Positions 1 to 7,262 of a stretch of DNA of 64,000 bases are shown piece after piece. The notes below the pieces were generated by a model that was given only the letters and a program-made list of their open reading frames with translations, was not told the DNA's origin and searched no databases. The stretch comes from Neobacillus mesonae. GTDB taxonomy: Bacteria > Bacillota > Bacilli > Bacillales > Cytobacillaceae. Position 1 is the first letter of the stretch. Every line of letters begins with the position of its first letter. The stretch is from assembly GCF_001636315.1 (NCBI RefSeq), contig NZ_KV440949.1, forward strand, positions 770,203 through 834,202. The letters are read 5' to 3'. Position numbers and translations under genes: made by a program.

Positions 1-323
1 ATAACGGTAAATATAAGGTTTCCTGTAGGTGTATCTTCAACTAATCCCATATTCAACACATGGACTTTAACACCCTTTTCAAACAGCATTTTCACCGTTT
101 CTATTGCATCTGTGGTGGAACGTGCGAACCTATCCAGCTTAGTAACTACCAGCGTATCAGCAGCTTCAAGTTTTTCTAATAGGGCTTTAAATTGCGGCCT
201 ATCAGCTTTAGTTCCGGTGAACTTTTCCGAATAGATTTCTTCACAGCCTTCTTTTTTTAGTGTAAGTAACTGTGATTCTAAATCTTGGGCCACTGTGCTT
301 ACCCTTGCATATCCATATTTCAC
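1..323 (-). CDS. Serine recombinase, resolvase/invertase type (C-terminus off window)
   Basis: The visible 107 residues are the catalytic domain of a resolvase/invertase-type serine recombinase. The nucleophile is Ser9 in the motif ARVST, followed by the SEKFTGTKADRP segment and the KLDRFARS motif (about residues 62-69), which supplies conserved Asp and Arg residues. The start is GTG at 323, preceded by an AAGGGGAAG ribosome site. Such enzymes cut four strands through a 5-prime phosphoserine intermediate and resolve or invert DNA between paired sites. The DNA-binding domain would lie left of base 1. It looks like a plasmid or transposon resolvase rather than a large phage integrase, but without the C-terminus that stays open. 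Confidence 0.9.
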   Translation of the reverse strand, partial: MKYGYARVSTVAQDLESQLLTLKKEGCEEIYSEKFTGTKADRPQFKALLEKLEAADTLVVTKLDRFARSTTDAIETVKMLFEKGVKVHVLNMGLVEDTPTGNLIFTV

Positions 324-358
324 TATGTATCTTCCCCTTTACTTTTGAAACTAAGTTA

Positions 359-406
359 TGACACCATTAAATACCTTGATTTTACTGGACTTAAAAAACG
401 GTGTCA
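359..406. repeat. Inverted repeat upstream of the recombinase gene, candidate res-type site
   Basis: The heptamer TGACACC at 359-365 is inverted as GGTGTCA at 400-406, with 34 bases between. Resolvases commonly bind paired inverted motifs just upstream of their own gene. The position, 36 bases upstream of the GTG start, fits that, but the arms are short. The rest of the 324-634 gap is AT-rich and shows no gene. Confidence 0.3.
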
Positions 407-598
407 ATACTTATAAGTTTTGGGTAAGATTTTATTATTGTTAAAAACTGATGGAAATCATATCGAGTTCAGACCATGCCCTAATTTATCAAGTAAAACA
501 CCTTTACATCAAGGTTTTAATACACAAAAGGATTTTAAATCCATGCCCCACGGTGGGCTTCATTTGGTATAGCTTTGTTTACAGGTACTTACTACTGT

Positions 599-624
599 AA
601 AAAAAAACAGCTGAATAATCAGCC
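599..624 (-). terminator. Terminator of the nuclease/DUF4652-like gene pair
   Basis: On the minus strand a 7-bp stem with a TTAT loop is followed by nine T. It sits just past the stop codon at 635. Confidence 0.6.
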
Positions 625-634
625 GCATCCTTCA

Positions 635-1159
635 TTAATATTTGTTGTTACTCTTATTATTTATTTCTTCTAAGAATATCTTATCGCGATATTCTACAAA
701 TTCATTAAAGTTTTCATCGATATACCTAATACCTATTAATTCTACAAAGTCCGAGTTAAGTTCTAATTTTGTAATTTGAATCTCTCCAGAATAGTTAGTA
801 ATTTGCTTTAGTTCACGTTCCTCTATATTTATGGTGTAAACATTTCCTCCCATACTAACTGTTCCCCAACCAAAGCCATATATCAAAACAATTGTAGAAT
901 TATCCAACCAAATTGCATATTTAGGTATGTTTTGGTTTTTATCTGGCGAAACCAACTCTGTAATATAGCCATTTTCAAGGTTATAAAGATACAAACTACC
1001 CGGACATTCCCATTCCAAAGGGGATATGTAAATAGCTTTATTTTTGTCTGGTGAGAACTCTGGTTTTGACGGAAAGGAATCTGCTATTACAACCATTTTG
1101 CCATCTGGGCTTATTTGATATATTTCTTCTTTTGTTTCATCATAGAACAGCTTGTACAT
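635..1159 (-). CDS. Uncharacterised protein with WD40-like propeller fragments, possibly DUF4652
   Basis: The 174-residue protein has no signal peptide or membrane segment. It contains short beta-rich repeats of the kind seen in TolB/WD40-like proteins, such as ISPDGK near residue 17, FSPDKNK near 35 and LVSPDKN near 69. These, and aromatic-rich strands such as YGFGWG, resemble DUF4652 proteins of Bacillaceae; that family name is from memory and unconfirmed. Its ATG directly follows the TAA of the nuclease gene upstream, so the two are probably translationally coupled. Function is unknown; a partner or immunity role for the nuclease is only a guess. Confidence 0.6.
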   Translation of the reverse strand: MYKLFYDETKEEIYQISPDGKMVVIADSFPSKPEFSPDKNKAIYISPLEWECPGSLYLYNLENGYITELVSPDKNQNIPKYAIWLDNSTIVLIYGFGWGTVSMGGNVYTINIEERELKQITNYSGEIQITKLELNSDFVELIGIRYIDENFNEFVEYRDKIFLEEINNKSNNKY

Positions 1160-1615
1160 TTAATCATCCTCGCCTTCAATTAAAGTTCCGTTTAATAATA
1201 TATCTTTAGATTCAGGATAGACCCTAATTATTTCTTCTAAAGATGCTAATGGTACAACAATTATTTTAAAGGGATAACTTTTATTTAAAAAATGTATGAA
1301 ATCTATTTGGCTTGCAGTTAAATCAACAGGTATAACCAGAACCCAAAAATCAGGTGAATGTTGTGAAGCAGTCAGAATCTCATTAATAATTAGATGGTTT
1401 GCAGGCATACGTACCCATTTTTTACATTGAAAAACCCATTTCCTTTCATAGCCTAAATTAAAAGGAAGTTCCTCATAAGTTGTTGCAACAACATCTCTTC
1501 CTCTATCTCCTCCACCTCTACCAAACCATTGTCTGTTTCTAAAACCAAATTTAGAAATTGTATAATATACAAATTTCTCAAAATTAGTGGGATTCACATT
1601 TTCCCATACAATCAA
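1160..1615 (-). CDS. Restriction-endonuclease-like protein, PD-(D/E)XK (Mrr-type) fold
   Basis: The 151-residue protein opens with the FEKFVYYTISKFGF helix typical of Mrr-like nucleases. It then shows the catalytic core GDRGRDVV (Asp near residue 41) and the strand WVFQCKKW (Q-x-K near 63-65). Together these make a PD-(D/E)XK active site. No DNA-recognition, methylase or helicase domain is present, so it is a nuclease domain alone. It is first in a two-gene unit with the beta-rich protein at 635-1159, whose start abuts its stop. Cleavage of foreign or modified DNA is plausible from the family, but the target is unknown. Confidence 0.75.
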   Translation of the reverse strand: MIVWENVNPTNFEKFVYYTISKFGFRNRQWFGRGGGDRGRDVVATTYEELPFNLGYERKWVFQCKKWVRMPANHLIINEILTASQHSPDFWVLVIPVDLTASQIDFIHFLNKSYPFKIIVVPLASLEEIIRVYPESKDILLNGTLIEGEDD

Positions 1616-1761
1616 AGTTTGTCACCTCTCGTAAACTGTCCTATATCCATATTAACAGCATAAATGAAGTAGAACAAAAATTTTCATTTTATTTCATATA
1701 AACAAAATCTCCCTTCAGTGATTTCTGAAATTAGCCAATCTCCTAGGATTACAATCAGCTT

Positions 1762-2013
1762 TTACCAAAAAATATCATCCATAGGGGGAATCGGTCGGTT
1801 TTCTATTTCTTTTACTTCCTCTGTTATGTCAACTGTTCCGTTTACAATCACTTTTTCGATTAAAGTTTTACGATATCCGGTTTCTTGTTTAATGCCTTGT
1901 ATGAACTGGTAAGCAACCCTTGGAACTTCACTTTTATTCTTGGCATAAAAATTTCCACCGGAAAATATCCCTGTATCTTCAATGTTTAGATGGACTTCCA
2001 AGGTAAATTTCAT
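1762..2013 (-). CDS. Hypothetical protein, 83 residues
   Basis: The small soluble acidic protein begins MKFTLEVHLN and ends with an aromatic PMDDIFW. I do not recognise a family. The ATG at 2013 was chosen over a GTG three codons upstream because an AAAGGGGTGA ribosome site lies 6-8 bases before it. The gene stands alone between two minus-strand units within the accessory block. The strong start site argues that it is real. Confidence 0.6.
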   Translation of the reverse strand: MKFTLEVHLNIEDTGIFSGGNFYAKNKSEVPRVAYQFIQGIKQETGYRKTLIEKVIVNGTVDITEEVKEIENRPIPPMDDIFW

Positions 2014-2060
2014 TACTATCACCCCTTTTCATTATAGAACGTGTGTTCTTTATTTTACAC

Positions 2061-2090
2061 AAAAAAAAGCCGGGAGAATATTCTCCCAGC
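2061..2090 (-). terminator. Rho-independent terminator of the lipoprotein gene at 2108
   Basis: An uninterrupted GGGAGAATATTCTCCC palindrome inside a longer stem is followed on the minus strand by eight T. It lies just past the stop of the lipoprotein gene. Confidence 0.85.
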
Positions 2091-2107
2091 GTTATTATTG
2101 GTTATTT

Positions 2108-2692
2108 TTATCGCCCCTCAATTGGGAGTTCAAATGTAAGGTTCCTTTTAAAAGAAGGACTTTTAAAATCAATCTGAATAATTTTTGTATCATTTTTTAA
2201 GGAATACCCTGCATATATTTGTTTACTTCTACCTGCATTTAACCCCTCAGTGAAATATATATCTGCATCAAAAGGATAGTTACTACCTGCAAGGTCGATA
2301 TGTTCAATAGACATTCCATTTTCGTCAAAAACTTGTAAGTCCCATGGGTTAATCCTTAAACCATCTTCAAGTTTTTTATCTTCATTAATATATTTAAAAG
2401 TATAATCGAGTACTAAAATTTTTTTCGTATCTTTTGGCATCTCCTCTACATAATCAGCAGGAACACCTATTGCCTTTGCAGAATTAATCGTTAATGAATA
2501 AATTTTTTCCCCGTTTTCATTTGTAATAAATGCTTCTTCATTTTGTTTATATATTTTCTTCTGAACTTCCTCATCTTTTTTATCAACAGAAGTTGTATCT
2601 GTCTTTTTTGCTTCTTTTGACTCATTGTTCTGGCATCCAGAAACTAAAGAAATTATTAATAGAGATAAGATTATTATAGAAAGCTTTTTCAT
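2108..2692 (-). CDS. Lipoprotein with DUF4352/DUF5067-like domain
   Basis: The 194-residue protein has a type II signal peptide with lipobox LVSGC, so Cys20 is probably lipidated and the protein sits on the outer face of the membrane. A Lys/Asp/Glu-rich linker (about 25-50) leads to a beta-rich domain (about 65-190). Stretches such as ILVLDYTFKYIN and the late GYSLKNDTKIIQIDF strand resemble the immunoglobulin-like DUF4352/DUF5067 lipoproteins of Firmicutes. That assignment is by pattern only. A terminator follows directly. No partner gene is evident and the function is unknown. Confidence 0.65.
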   Translation of the reverse strand: MKKLSIIILSLLIISLVSGCQNNESKEAKKTDTTSVDKKDEEVQKKIYKQNEEAFITNENGEKIYSLTINSAKAIGVPADYVEEMPKDTKKILVLDYTFKYINEDKKLEDGLRINPWDLQVFDENGMSIEHIDLAGSNYPFDADIYFTEGLNAGRSKQIYAGYSLKNDTKIIQIDFKSPSFKRNLTFELPIEGR

Positions 2693-3104
2693 TTTTATTA
2701 TATTCCCCCAAGTTGTAGTGTTTACATTTTGCCTACTTATCCAGTCTTTTAAGACGATATTTATTATACGAACGCATTACAAATATTACAATACACATTG
2801 CAAATGTGTTAATTTTTTGATGATTCCGAACCTCTGAATCCCCAAAAAAGATGAAGCCATCAGGGGAGGAACTGACAACTGCAACAAGTTTCAAGGATTC
2901 CAAAAATCTGGTAAAAGAATTAACTAAGCTGACTTAATCAGGTATATCACACATTACAAAATAAAATTGTGAACCAGCAAAAATTAAAAACATAACTCCA
3001 CGGAATCACACAGCAATCCGATGGGGTTTTATGATTATTTTTCATATCCATACTGCTGGAAATAAATAAACTGATAGCATATTAGCCATCAGTTTATCCT
3101 AATA
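2693..3104. other. 412-bp gap between two lipoprotein genes
   Basis: The gap is AT-rich. It contains a possible 28-codon plus-strand frame at 2851-2937 without a ribosome site, and an imperfect hairpin near 3000-3036. I see no supported gene here. The minus-strand promoter of the downstream lipoprotein should lie just above 2692. Confidence 0.4.
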
Positions 3105-3710
3105 TCAGTTCCATTCACAGGCAATACCGTCTCCATCTCTATCTAAATCGTGTGGGTCATACTCAGGCCCACCATTAGCTTCAAAAAATAACTGTGCATC
3201 TTCTTGGGAATCAAAATCAGTGCAATTATGGTCAATATCTGTAGCTGTGTATGGGTTGTCCTGTATGACTTCTTCATCTATATCTTCTTCAATGTAATTA
3301 TCTTCTTCATATGATACTTCTTCATTACTATCTTCAATATTTGTATCACCTTCTACATAACTATCACTATCCTCAATTATGCCTTTATAGTATTTAATGG
3401 TATCTTCTAGGTCATAATCCTCGATTCCTATATTTTCGACATTGGTTAATAGATAATAAAAAGCTGATTCCTTTCCACTATCCGCTTCAACTTCATCATA
3501 ACTATCATTTATATATCCATGAACCGCTTCCGCAACGGATTCTTCAATTTCAAGCGGTGCATCTGATTCATCTATTGCATCTTGATATATTTGTTTTGCT
3601 GTATAAAATTCTTCATTTTCTATTGCATCAATCACCCTTTTAGCCGTTTTGTCACTACTACATCCGCCTAATAAAAGAAGTAAGAGTACTAAAATATATG
3701 TTTTCCTCAC
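3105..3710 (-). CDS. Lipoprotein with C-terminal Excalibur calcium-binding domain
   Basis: The 201-residue protein has a lipoprotein signal peptide (lipobox LLGGC, Cys17). It continues with a helical region (about 20-110), a very acidic Glu/Asp-rich linker (about 112-155), and a C-terminal Excalibur domain (about 162-201). The domain carries the signature DRDGDGIACEWN, an EF-hand-like DxDxDG loop followed by CE. The family is linked to extracellular nucleases and surface proteins and is thought to bind calcium. Here the domain stands without a nuclease. The acidic linker suggests a flexible, surface-exposed stalk. Confidence 0.85.
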   Translation of the reverse strand: MRKTYILVLLLLLLGGCSSDKTAKRVIDAIENEEFYTAKQIYQDAIDESDAPLEIEESVAEAVHGYINDSYDEVEADSGKESAFYYLLTNVENIGIEDYDLEDTIKYYKGIIEDSDSYVEGDTNIEDSNEEVSYEEDNYIEEDIDEEVIQDNPYTATDIDHNCTDFDSQEDAQLFFEANGGPEYDPHDLDRDGDGIACEWN

Positions 3711-3795
3711 GAACTACATCCCCCACCTTTAATAAATCCCATATAGGTTAATCTTCCTACATATTCCAGTACATTTCAATGATAATTTACCTAAA

Positions 3796-3837
3796 CAAAA
3801 GCAGCCCCTACTAGTTGGGAAAAACCAGTAAGGGCTT
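3796..3837 (+). other. Stem-loop upstream of a possible leader peptide
   Basis: An imperfect 14-bp stem is formed by AGCCCCTACTAGTT pairing with AACCAGTAAGGGCT. It is followed a few bases later by an AAGGTGA ribosome site and a 25-codon frame. There is no T-run on the plus strand, so it is not a simple terminator in that direction. Confidence 0.35.
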
Positions 3838-3853
3838 CAATAAGGTGATAGGA

Positions 3854-3931
3854 ATGAGTAGTGAAAACACAATAGTTACCGGAACTATCAGGGCCTTCTA
3901 TATCAATAACGGAATCTATAGTGAATCCTGA
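3854..3931 (+). CDS. Possible 25-residue leader peptide or small protein
   Basis: The frame begins MSSENTIVTG and ends with TGA at 3931. It has a strong AAGGTGAT ribosome site five to eight bases upstream and is preceded by a stem-loop. It lies between the lipoprotein gene and the iteron cluster. No homologue is recognised. It could be a leader peptide or part of copy-number control, or a chance frame. Confidence 0.3.
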   Translation: MSSENTIVTGTIRAFYINNGIYSES

Positions 3932-3965
3932 CAAAAGAAGATAAAAAAAATGGCCCTAAAATATT

Positions 3966-3999
3966 TATGTCAGAAATTGCCTAAAATATCGTTATTGAA
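3966..3999 (+). repeat. Iteron-flanking direct repeat, copy A
   Basis: Two conserved blocks, TATGTCAGAAA-TG and CGTTATTGAA, are spaced exactly as in the second copy at 4230-4263. The ten bases between them are not conserved. An inverted copy of the second block (TCAATAACGGAA) lies at 3903-3914. Confidence 0.6.
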
Positions 4000-4109
4000 G
4001 TAGAAAGCTATTATTCTATTAATGGTGCTATTACTATAGTGATTATAGCTATGCACCTTGATAGATAATCTTTTATATAGAAATCTTTACTTAGTTAATT
4101 GGCTATTGT

Positions 4110-4137
4110 TATTGGTTATAGTTTATTGGTTATAGTT
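4110..4137 (+). repeat. Perfect 14-bp tandem duplication
   Basis: TATTGGTTATAGTT occurs twice head to tail just upstream of the iterons. It may belong to an AT-rich unwinding segment of a replication origin. Confidence 0.6.
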
Positions 4138-4143
4138 ACATTT

Positions 4144-4212
4144 CAGATATTGAAGCAAGGTAATTACAGATATTGAAATAAGCTAATTACAAAAAGTGAA
4201 ATAACCCTAGTA
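4144..4212 (+). repeat. Three 23-bp iterons, candidate replication origin or initiator-binding array
   Basis: Three head-to-tail 23-bp units begin at 4144, 4167 and 4190. The first two share CAGATATTGAA and the AAG-TAATTA end; the third is more diverged but keeps TGAAATAA. Direct repeats with a period of about two helical turns directly upstream of an HTH initiator-like gene are characteristic of iteron-controlled plasmid origins. A flanking repeat pair at 3966 and 4230 brackets them. Function is inferred from pattern and position. Confidence 0.6.
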
Positions 4213-4229
4213 AAGAATTTTTACTACCC

Positions 4230-4263
4230 TATGTCAGAAACTGAAACACCTTCCGTTATTGAA
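4230..4263 (+). repeat. Iteron-flanking direct repeat, copy B
   Basis: It matches copy A at 3966-3999 in two blocks (TATGTCAGAAA-TG and CGTTATTGAA) with identical spacing. It ends 30 bases before the start of the HTH gene, so it could also be an autoregulatory operator. Confidence 0.6.
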
Positions 4264-4293
4264 TTGAAATAACAAAATGGAGGGTGACTTTTA

Positions 4294-4758
4294 ATGTCAA
4301 ATAAATCAAAGGGCGGTACAAAGAAGGAAGAATTATTTATCAGGGTTTACCTGTCAGCTTTTGAAAGCGACTTGATTGCAAAGCTTTCAGGAAATCAGTT
4401 AAAGGTTCTTTTAACTATCTGTAGCTATATGGATAAAGACGGTAAATGTTGGCCAACACAGGAACAGTTAGCTGAAAAAAGCGGTGTCGGTAAAACAACA
4501 GTGAATAAAGTAGTTAATGAACTATTGGCCATCAGATTTAATGGTAAACCCATTATTAGTCGTAAAATGGAAAAGCACGGCCCCTTTAGGAATAGTGTTT
4601 ATACAGTGCTTCCGGCTTCACAGATTGCCATTTTTGGCGGCCAAGTAGAAAAAATTGATACTGGTGAAAGTACTGATACTAGTACTATAAAAAGTACTGA
4701 AAATGAAAGTTCTGAATCTCTTACTACCACTAGGTTTATAAAAATGGGTTCAAATTAA
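4294..4758 (+). CDS. Helix-turn-helix replication-initiator-like protein
   Basis: The 154-residue protein carries a winged helix (about residues 30-105). It runs LSGNQLKVLLTICSYMDKDGKCWPT, then the HTH EQLAEKSGVGKTTVNKVVNELL (about 57-78), matching HTH_36-type domains of plasmid and phage replication initiators. A Ser/Thr-rich tail (about 125-150) is probably flexible. The ATG follows TGGAGGGTGA. The gene sits directly downstream of three iterons and two flanking repeats. That context favours a replication initiator or master regulator of a plasmid-like element over a host regulator. It is shorter than typical RepA_N proteins, so a pure regulator is possible. Confidence 0.65.
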   Translation: MSNKSKGGTKKEELFIRVYLSAFESDLIAKLSGNQLKVLLTICSYMDKDGKCWPTQEQLAEKSGVGKTTVNKVVNELLAIRFNGKPIISRKMEKHGPFRNSVYTVLPASQIAIFGGQVEKIDTGESTDTSTIKSTENESSESLTTTRFIKMGSN

Positions 4759-4923
4759 TTCCCATAATAATCCTTCACAAAATAGACACTAGTTTTGAAT
4801 AGAACTTTAGGGCAGTTATGCACCTTATAGTATGTAGGAATGAATCACACCATTTCTACAGCTAATACCTTTAGGACAAGGTACTTTAACTTTTTGGCCA
4901 TTTTAGCCAATTTCTTTCATTTT

Positions 4924-4959
4924 GGACAAGTCATCTTTTTAGGTGGCTTGTTCTTTTTT
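4924..4959 (+). terminator. Terminator after the initiator-like gene
   Basis: GACAAG-containing arms form a stem around a T/A loop followed by six T. It is placed between the initiator-like gene and the next plus-strand gene. Confidence 0.6.
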
Positions 4960-4985
4960 GTACTTAGAATTAGGGGTGAACTATA

Positions 4986-5261
4986 TTGAAATACGATAAA
5001 GCGGAATTACTGATGCTGTTAGACAGTGCCACAATTAAGGCCCTGTTAAGGCTGTACGGTTTAGGGTATAAGTCTATAGCCGTTCGATTCGGTGTTACTA
5101 GGCCGGCTATCAATTATATGCTAAGACATGATAGCTTCAAGGACTACCAGCGGCAAATTCTACTGGATTTATTCTTTCAGCTTGGCATGGAAGCGACTGA
5201 ATTGATACTGATTAACAAAATGATTAATACAACTGGAAGGTGCAAACATGAAACTTATTGA
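4986..5261 (+). CDS. Small helix-turn-helix protein
   Basis: This 91-residue protein starts at TTG 4986, supported by an AGGGGTGA ribosome site at 4972-4979. A likely HTH spans about residues 20-48 (LRLYGLGYKSIAVRFGVTRPAINYML), resembling homeodomain-like or recombinase-type HTHs. No catalytic domain is visible. Its end overlaps the start of the next gene by 14 bases, the first link in a tightly packed four-gene unit. A DNA-binding regulator of the element is the best guess. Confidence 0.6.
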   Translation: MKYDKAELLMLLDSATIKALLRLYGLGYKSIAVRFGVTRPAINYMLRHDSFKDYQRQILLDLFFQLGMEATELILINKMINTTGRCKHETY

Positions 5262-5670
5262 TGAATTGATTCAGGAACTTATTGATATTAGCCAAGAATG
5301 GAACAGCAGTGAAATTTCAACAGATACTAGAAATCTTAAACTAGAACTACTGGAAAGCCAGTTAGAACAGCTTCAGATTGATTTTTCTATCCAGCCTTTC
5401 AAGCTTGTAAGTTACGGAAATCAGGGTACTTTTAAACAATTACTAAACCAGCATGTAGCAAAGGCAAAAGTGGGTTTAAACACGCTTAAAAGTACGGATA
5501 ACAAGCGGAAATATAACGCTGCCGCTAGGCATCTGATTAGCCGTAAGCTATACTTTTCGGCCCTGAATCGGTCAATTCAAAGAAGTATTAGTGCATATGA
5601 ATTTGTAAATAAGATGCAGCCAGCAAGTGATTATCAAATTTTCATATTAGGGGGAAATTCAAATGAGTAA
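5248..5670 (+). CDS. Hypothetical helical protein, 140 residues
   Basis: The protein is rich in Leu, Gln, Glu and Lys and predicted mostly helical, with a coiled-coil-like stretch around residues 28-48 (NLKLELLESQLEQLQIDF). The later part is basic (KRKYNAAARHLISRKLYF, about 86-105). No signal peptide or membrane segment is seen. It overlaps both neighbours (14 and 8 bases), so it is likely co-translated with them. I do not recognise a family. Confidence 0.55.
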   Translation: MKLIDELIQELIDISQEWNSSEISTDTRNLKLELLESQLEQLQIDFSIQPFKLVSYGNQGTFKQLLNQHVAKAKVGLNTLKSTDNKRKYNAAARHLISRKLYFSALNRSIQRSISAYEFVNKMQPASDYQIFILGGNSNE

Positions 5671-5905
5671 CACAGATAGAATTAGCTACATCCGTGAGTA
5701 CTTTAAAAAACAGAATGATGTAGTGGTGGAAATTCCGCCAGTTATTAGCTATGTAGACAATATGAAGAAGATTGTACGCTTCAATGGTTATAGATGCGGA
5801 AACATAAAGTTCGTTGACGGAAAAGCAACAGTAAGTCGCCAAGATGCTTTTAAGCTTCAATCCCTTTACCCTGAAGCAATCATTCATGAAGAAGGTGAAA
5901 AGTAA
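5663..5905 (+). CDS. Hypothetical protein, 80 residues
   Basis: The ATG at 5663 has a TAGGGGGAAAT ribosome site and overlaps the preceding stop by eight bases. The sequence has a helical N-terminus, then a beta-rich section with IVRFNGYRCGNIKFVDGKA. No family is recognised. It is the third gene of the packed unit. Confidence 0.55.
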   Translation: MSNTDRISYIREYFKKQNDVVVEIPPVISYVDNMKKIVRFNGYRCGNIKFVDGKATVSRQDAFKLQSLYPEAIIHEEGEK

Positions 5906-5906
5906 G

Positions 5907-6563
5907 GTGAAGGCTATAGAAAAAGTACAACAGTTTTTAACCGAATATGATACTAAAGTTAATAAACTAAATGAAAGAATAGATTCCTGTTCTACAAGGA
6001 TTGAAGAACTTCAGCTTGAAATCAGATTCATTAAGGAAAAGGAATTGCCGGAAGCTTCAATACAGCGTGTTATTGATGGAAATACAGCATTGGAAGCAAA
6101 ACTGAAAAAGAATCTAGCTAAACTTGAAGCGGAACTAATAGAGAAACAGGAAGAAGCCGTGATTTTAAATCAGGCCCTTAACCGCTATAAATTTCAGGCC
6201 GCTAAAGAACTTAAACAGTATCAACAGATTTTCAATGATGAAAGGGCCATTGACAGTAATAAGGTTTACAGTAAAATGATGGCCGCCAAACGTGAATACG
6301 TGGAAACTATGAAGGCTGAAGCTGAAGTACTTCACAAGTACAAAGAAATTGACGTACTAATGCAAGGTATAGAAGTGGCAGCTGGGATTAAGTCGACTGT
6401 TTATAACATATTTGAAGTTGATTCAGCCCCAATAATTGGCCATTTAAACCGCCATAACAGTGTGTATTTAGCCCTTACCCATGAAGAAGTGCAAAAGATT
6501 ATCAAGAAACAGGCTATTGATTTATCTTATCTGGATAAATTTAAGCATCCTAAGGGGTTATAA
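5907..6563 (+). CDS. Coiled-coil protein of unknown function
   Basis: The 218-residue protein is dominated by a long coiled coil (about residues 8-125; for example IEELQLEIRFIKEKELPE and LKKNLAKLEAELIEKQEEA). A shorter, less regular C-terminal part follows. GTG at 5907 was chosen because GAAGGTGA lies eight bases upstream and the previous gene stops at 5905. An in-frame ATG at 5886 is possible but has no ribosome site. It closes the four-gene unit. It may be a structural or partner protein of the element; function unknown. Confidence 0.55.
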   Translation: MKAIEKVQQFLTEYDTKVNKLNERIDSCSTRIEELQLEIRFIKEKELPEASIQRVIDGNTALEAKLKKNLAKLEAELIEKQEEAVILNQALNRYKFQAAKELKQYQQIFNDERAIDSNKVYSKMMAAKREYVETMKAEAEVLHKYKEIDVLMQGIEVAAGIKSTVYNIFEVDSAPIIGHLNRHNSVYLALTHEEVQKIIKKQAIDLSYLDKFKHPKGL

Positions 6564-6575
6564 GAAATAAACAAA

Positions 6576-6624
6576 GTGATGCCTGTATTTAAAGCCAAAC
6601 TTCTTTTCAACTTACAGGCATCAC
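6576..6624 (-). terminator. Stem-loop between convergent genes
   Basis: A perfect 12-bp inverted repeat (GTGATGCCTGTA / TACAGGCATCAC) encloses a 25-base loop. On the minus strand it is followed by a T-rich tract, so it probably ends the gene at 6639 and may also affect the plus-strand unit. Confidence 0.5.
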
Positions 6625-6638
6625 CATTATAAAGATGT

Positions 6639-7262
6639 TTATTTGAAAAAAAATTTGTATATTAAGGCAATAGGGTAAAGGATTATCATAATTACAGCTA
6701 CACCTGTAAAAGATTTTTCTAAAATTCTGAAAAATCTCTTCTGATTTTCTCTATATATTTCTGTACTTCCTCCTACTATACGGGTCGAAACTTCTAATCC
6801 TTTATAATTTGTCATAAGTACATTAATCGTAAACTCATCCTTAGGATTTAAAAGTAAAGGCTTAATCCCTGTTAGCTTCCCAAAATCTTCATTAAATGTC
6901 TGGATATCCAAGTATGAAGGACTAGTTTCATAGGATGATATTTCATATACCGTAGGAACAAAATCGTCTTCTTTTTTGAACCTAAGGATTATATCTGATT
7001 CAAAATCATCCCTTTTAATTGGTTCATTTCCGTTATTAATAAATCGAATAGATATCATTTTTAGAGTTTCTGTTATTTCTGTATTATCTTTGTAAAAGAT
7101 TTTTATATCATTAGTTAATTTTTCTACTACTGGTCGTTGAAATTCCACGTCATAGGCTAATTGCTTTTTCTTTTTACTTTTTAAATAAATATAAATTGAT
7201 AGAAAAGCTGATACTAAAATGCTAATTATAGTTAAACCGTTTTGCTTAATAAAAGTTAACAT
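6639..7262 (-). CDS. Hypothetical membrane protein with two end-located membrane segments
   Basis: The start at 7262 (MLTFIKQNG) was chosen over an ATG 30 bases upstream because a GTGGGGGAA site sits just before it; the protein is then 207 residues. An N-terminal membrane segment (about 8-27) is followed by a basic KSKKKK stop-transfer. A beta-rich central domain (about 40-175) leads to a C-terminal membrane helix (about 182-202). No family is recognised. The layout places both termini in the membrane. Confidence 0.6.
   Translation of the reverse strand: MLTFIKQNGLTIISILVSAFLSIYIYLKSKKKKQLAYDVEFQRPVVEKLTNDIKIFYKDNTEITETLKMISIRFINNGNEPIKRDDFESDIILRFKKEDDFVPTVYEISSYETSPSYLDIQTFNEDFGKLTGIKPLLLNPKDEFTINVLMTNYKGLEVSTRIVGGSTEIYRENQKRFFRILEKSFTGVAVIMIILYPIALIYKFFFK

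Noticed and set aside
2851..2937. 28-codon plus-strand frame between the lipoproteins
   Set aside because: No ribosome site and no recognisable sequence.
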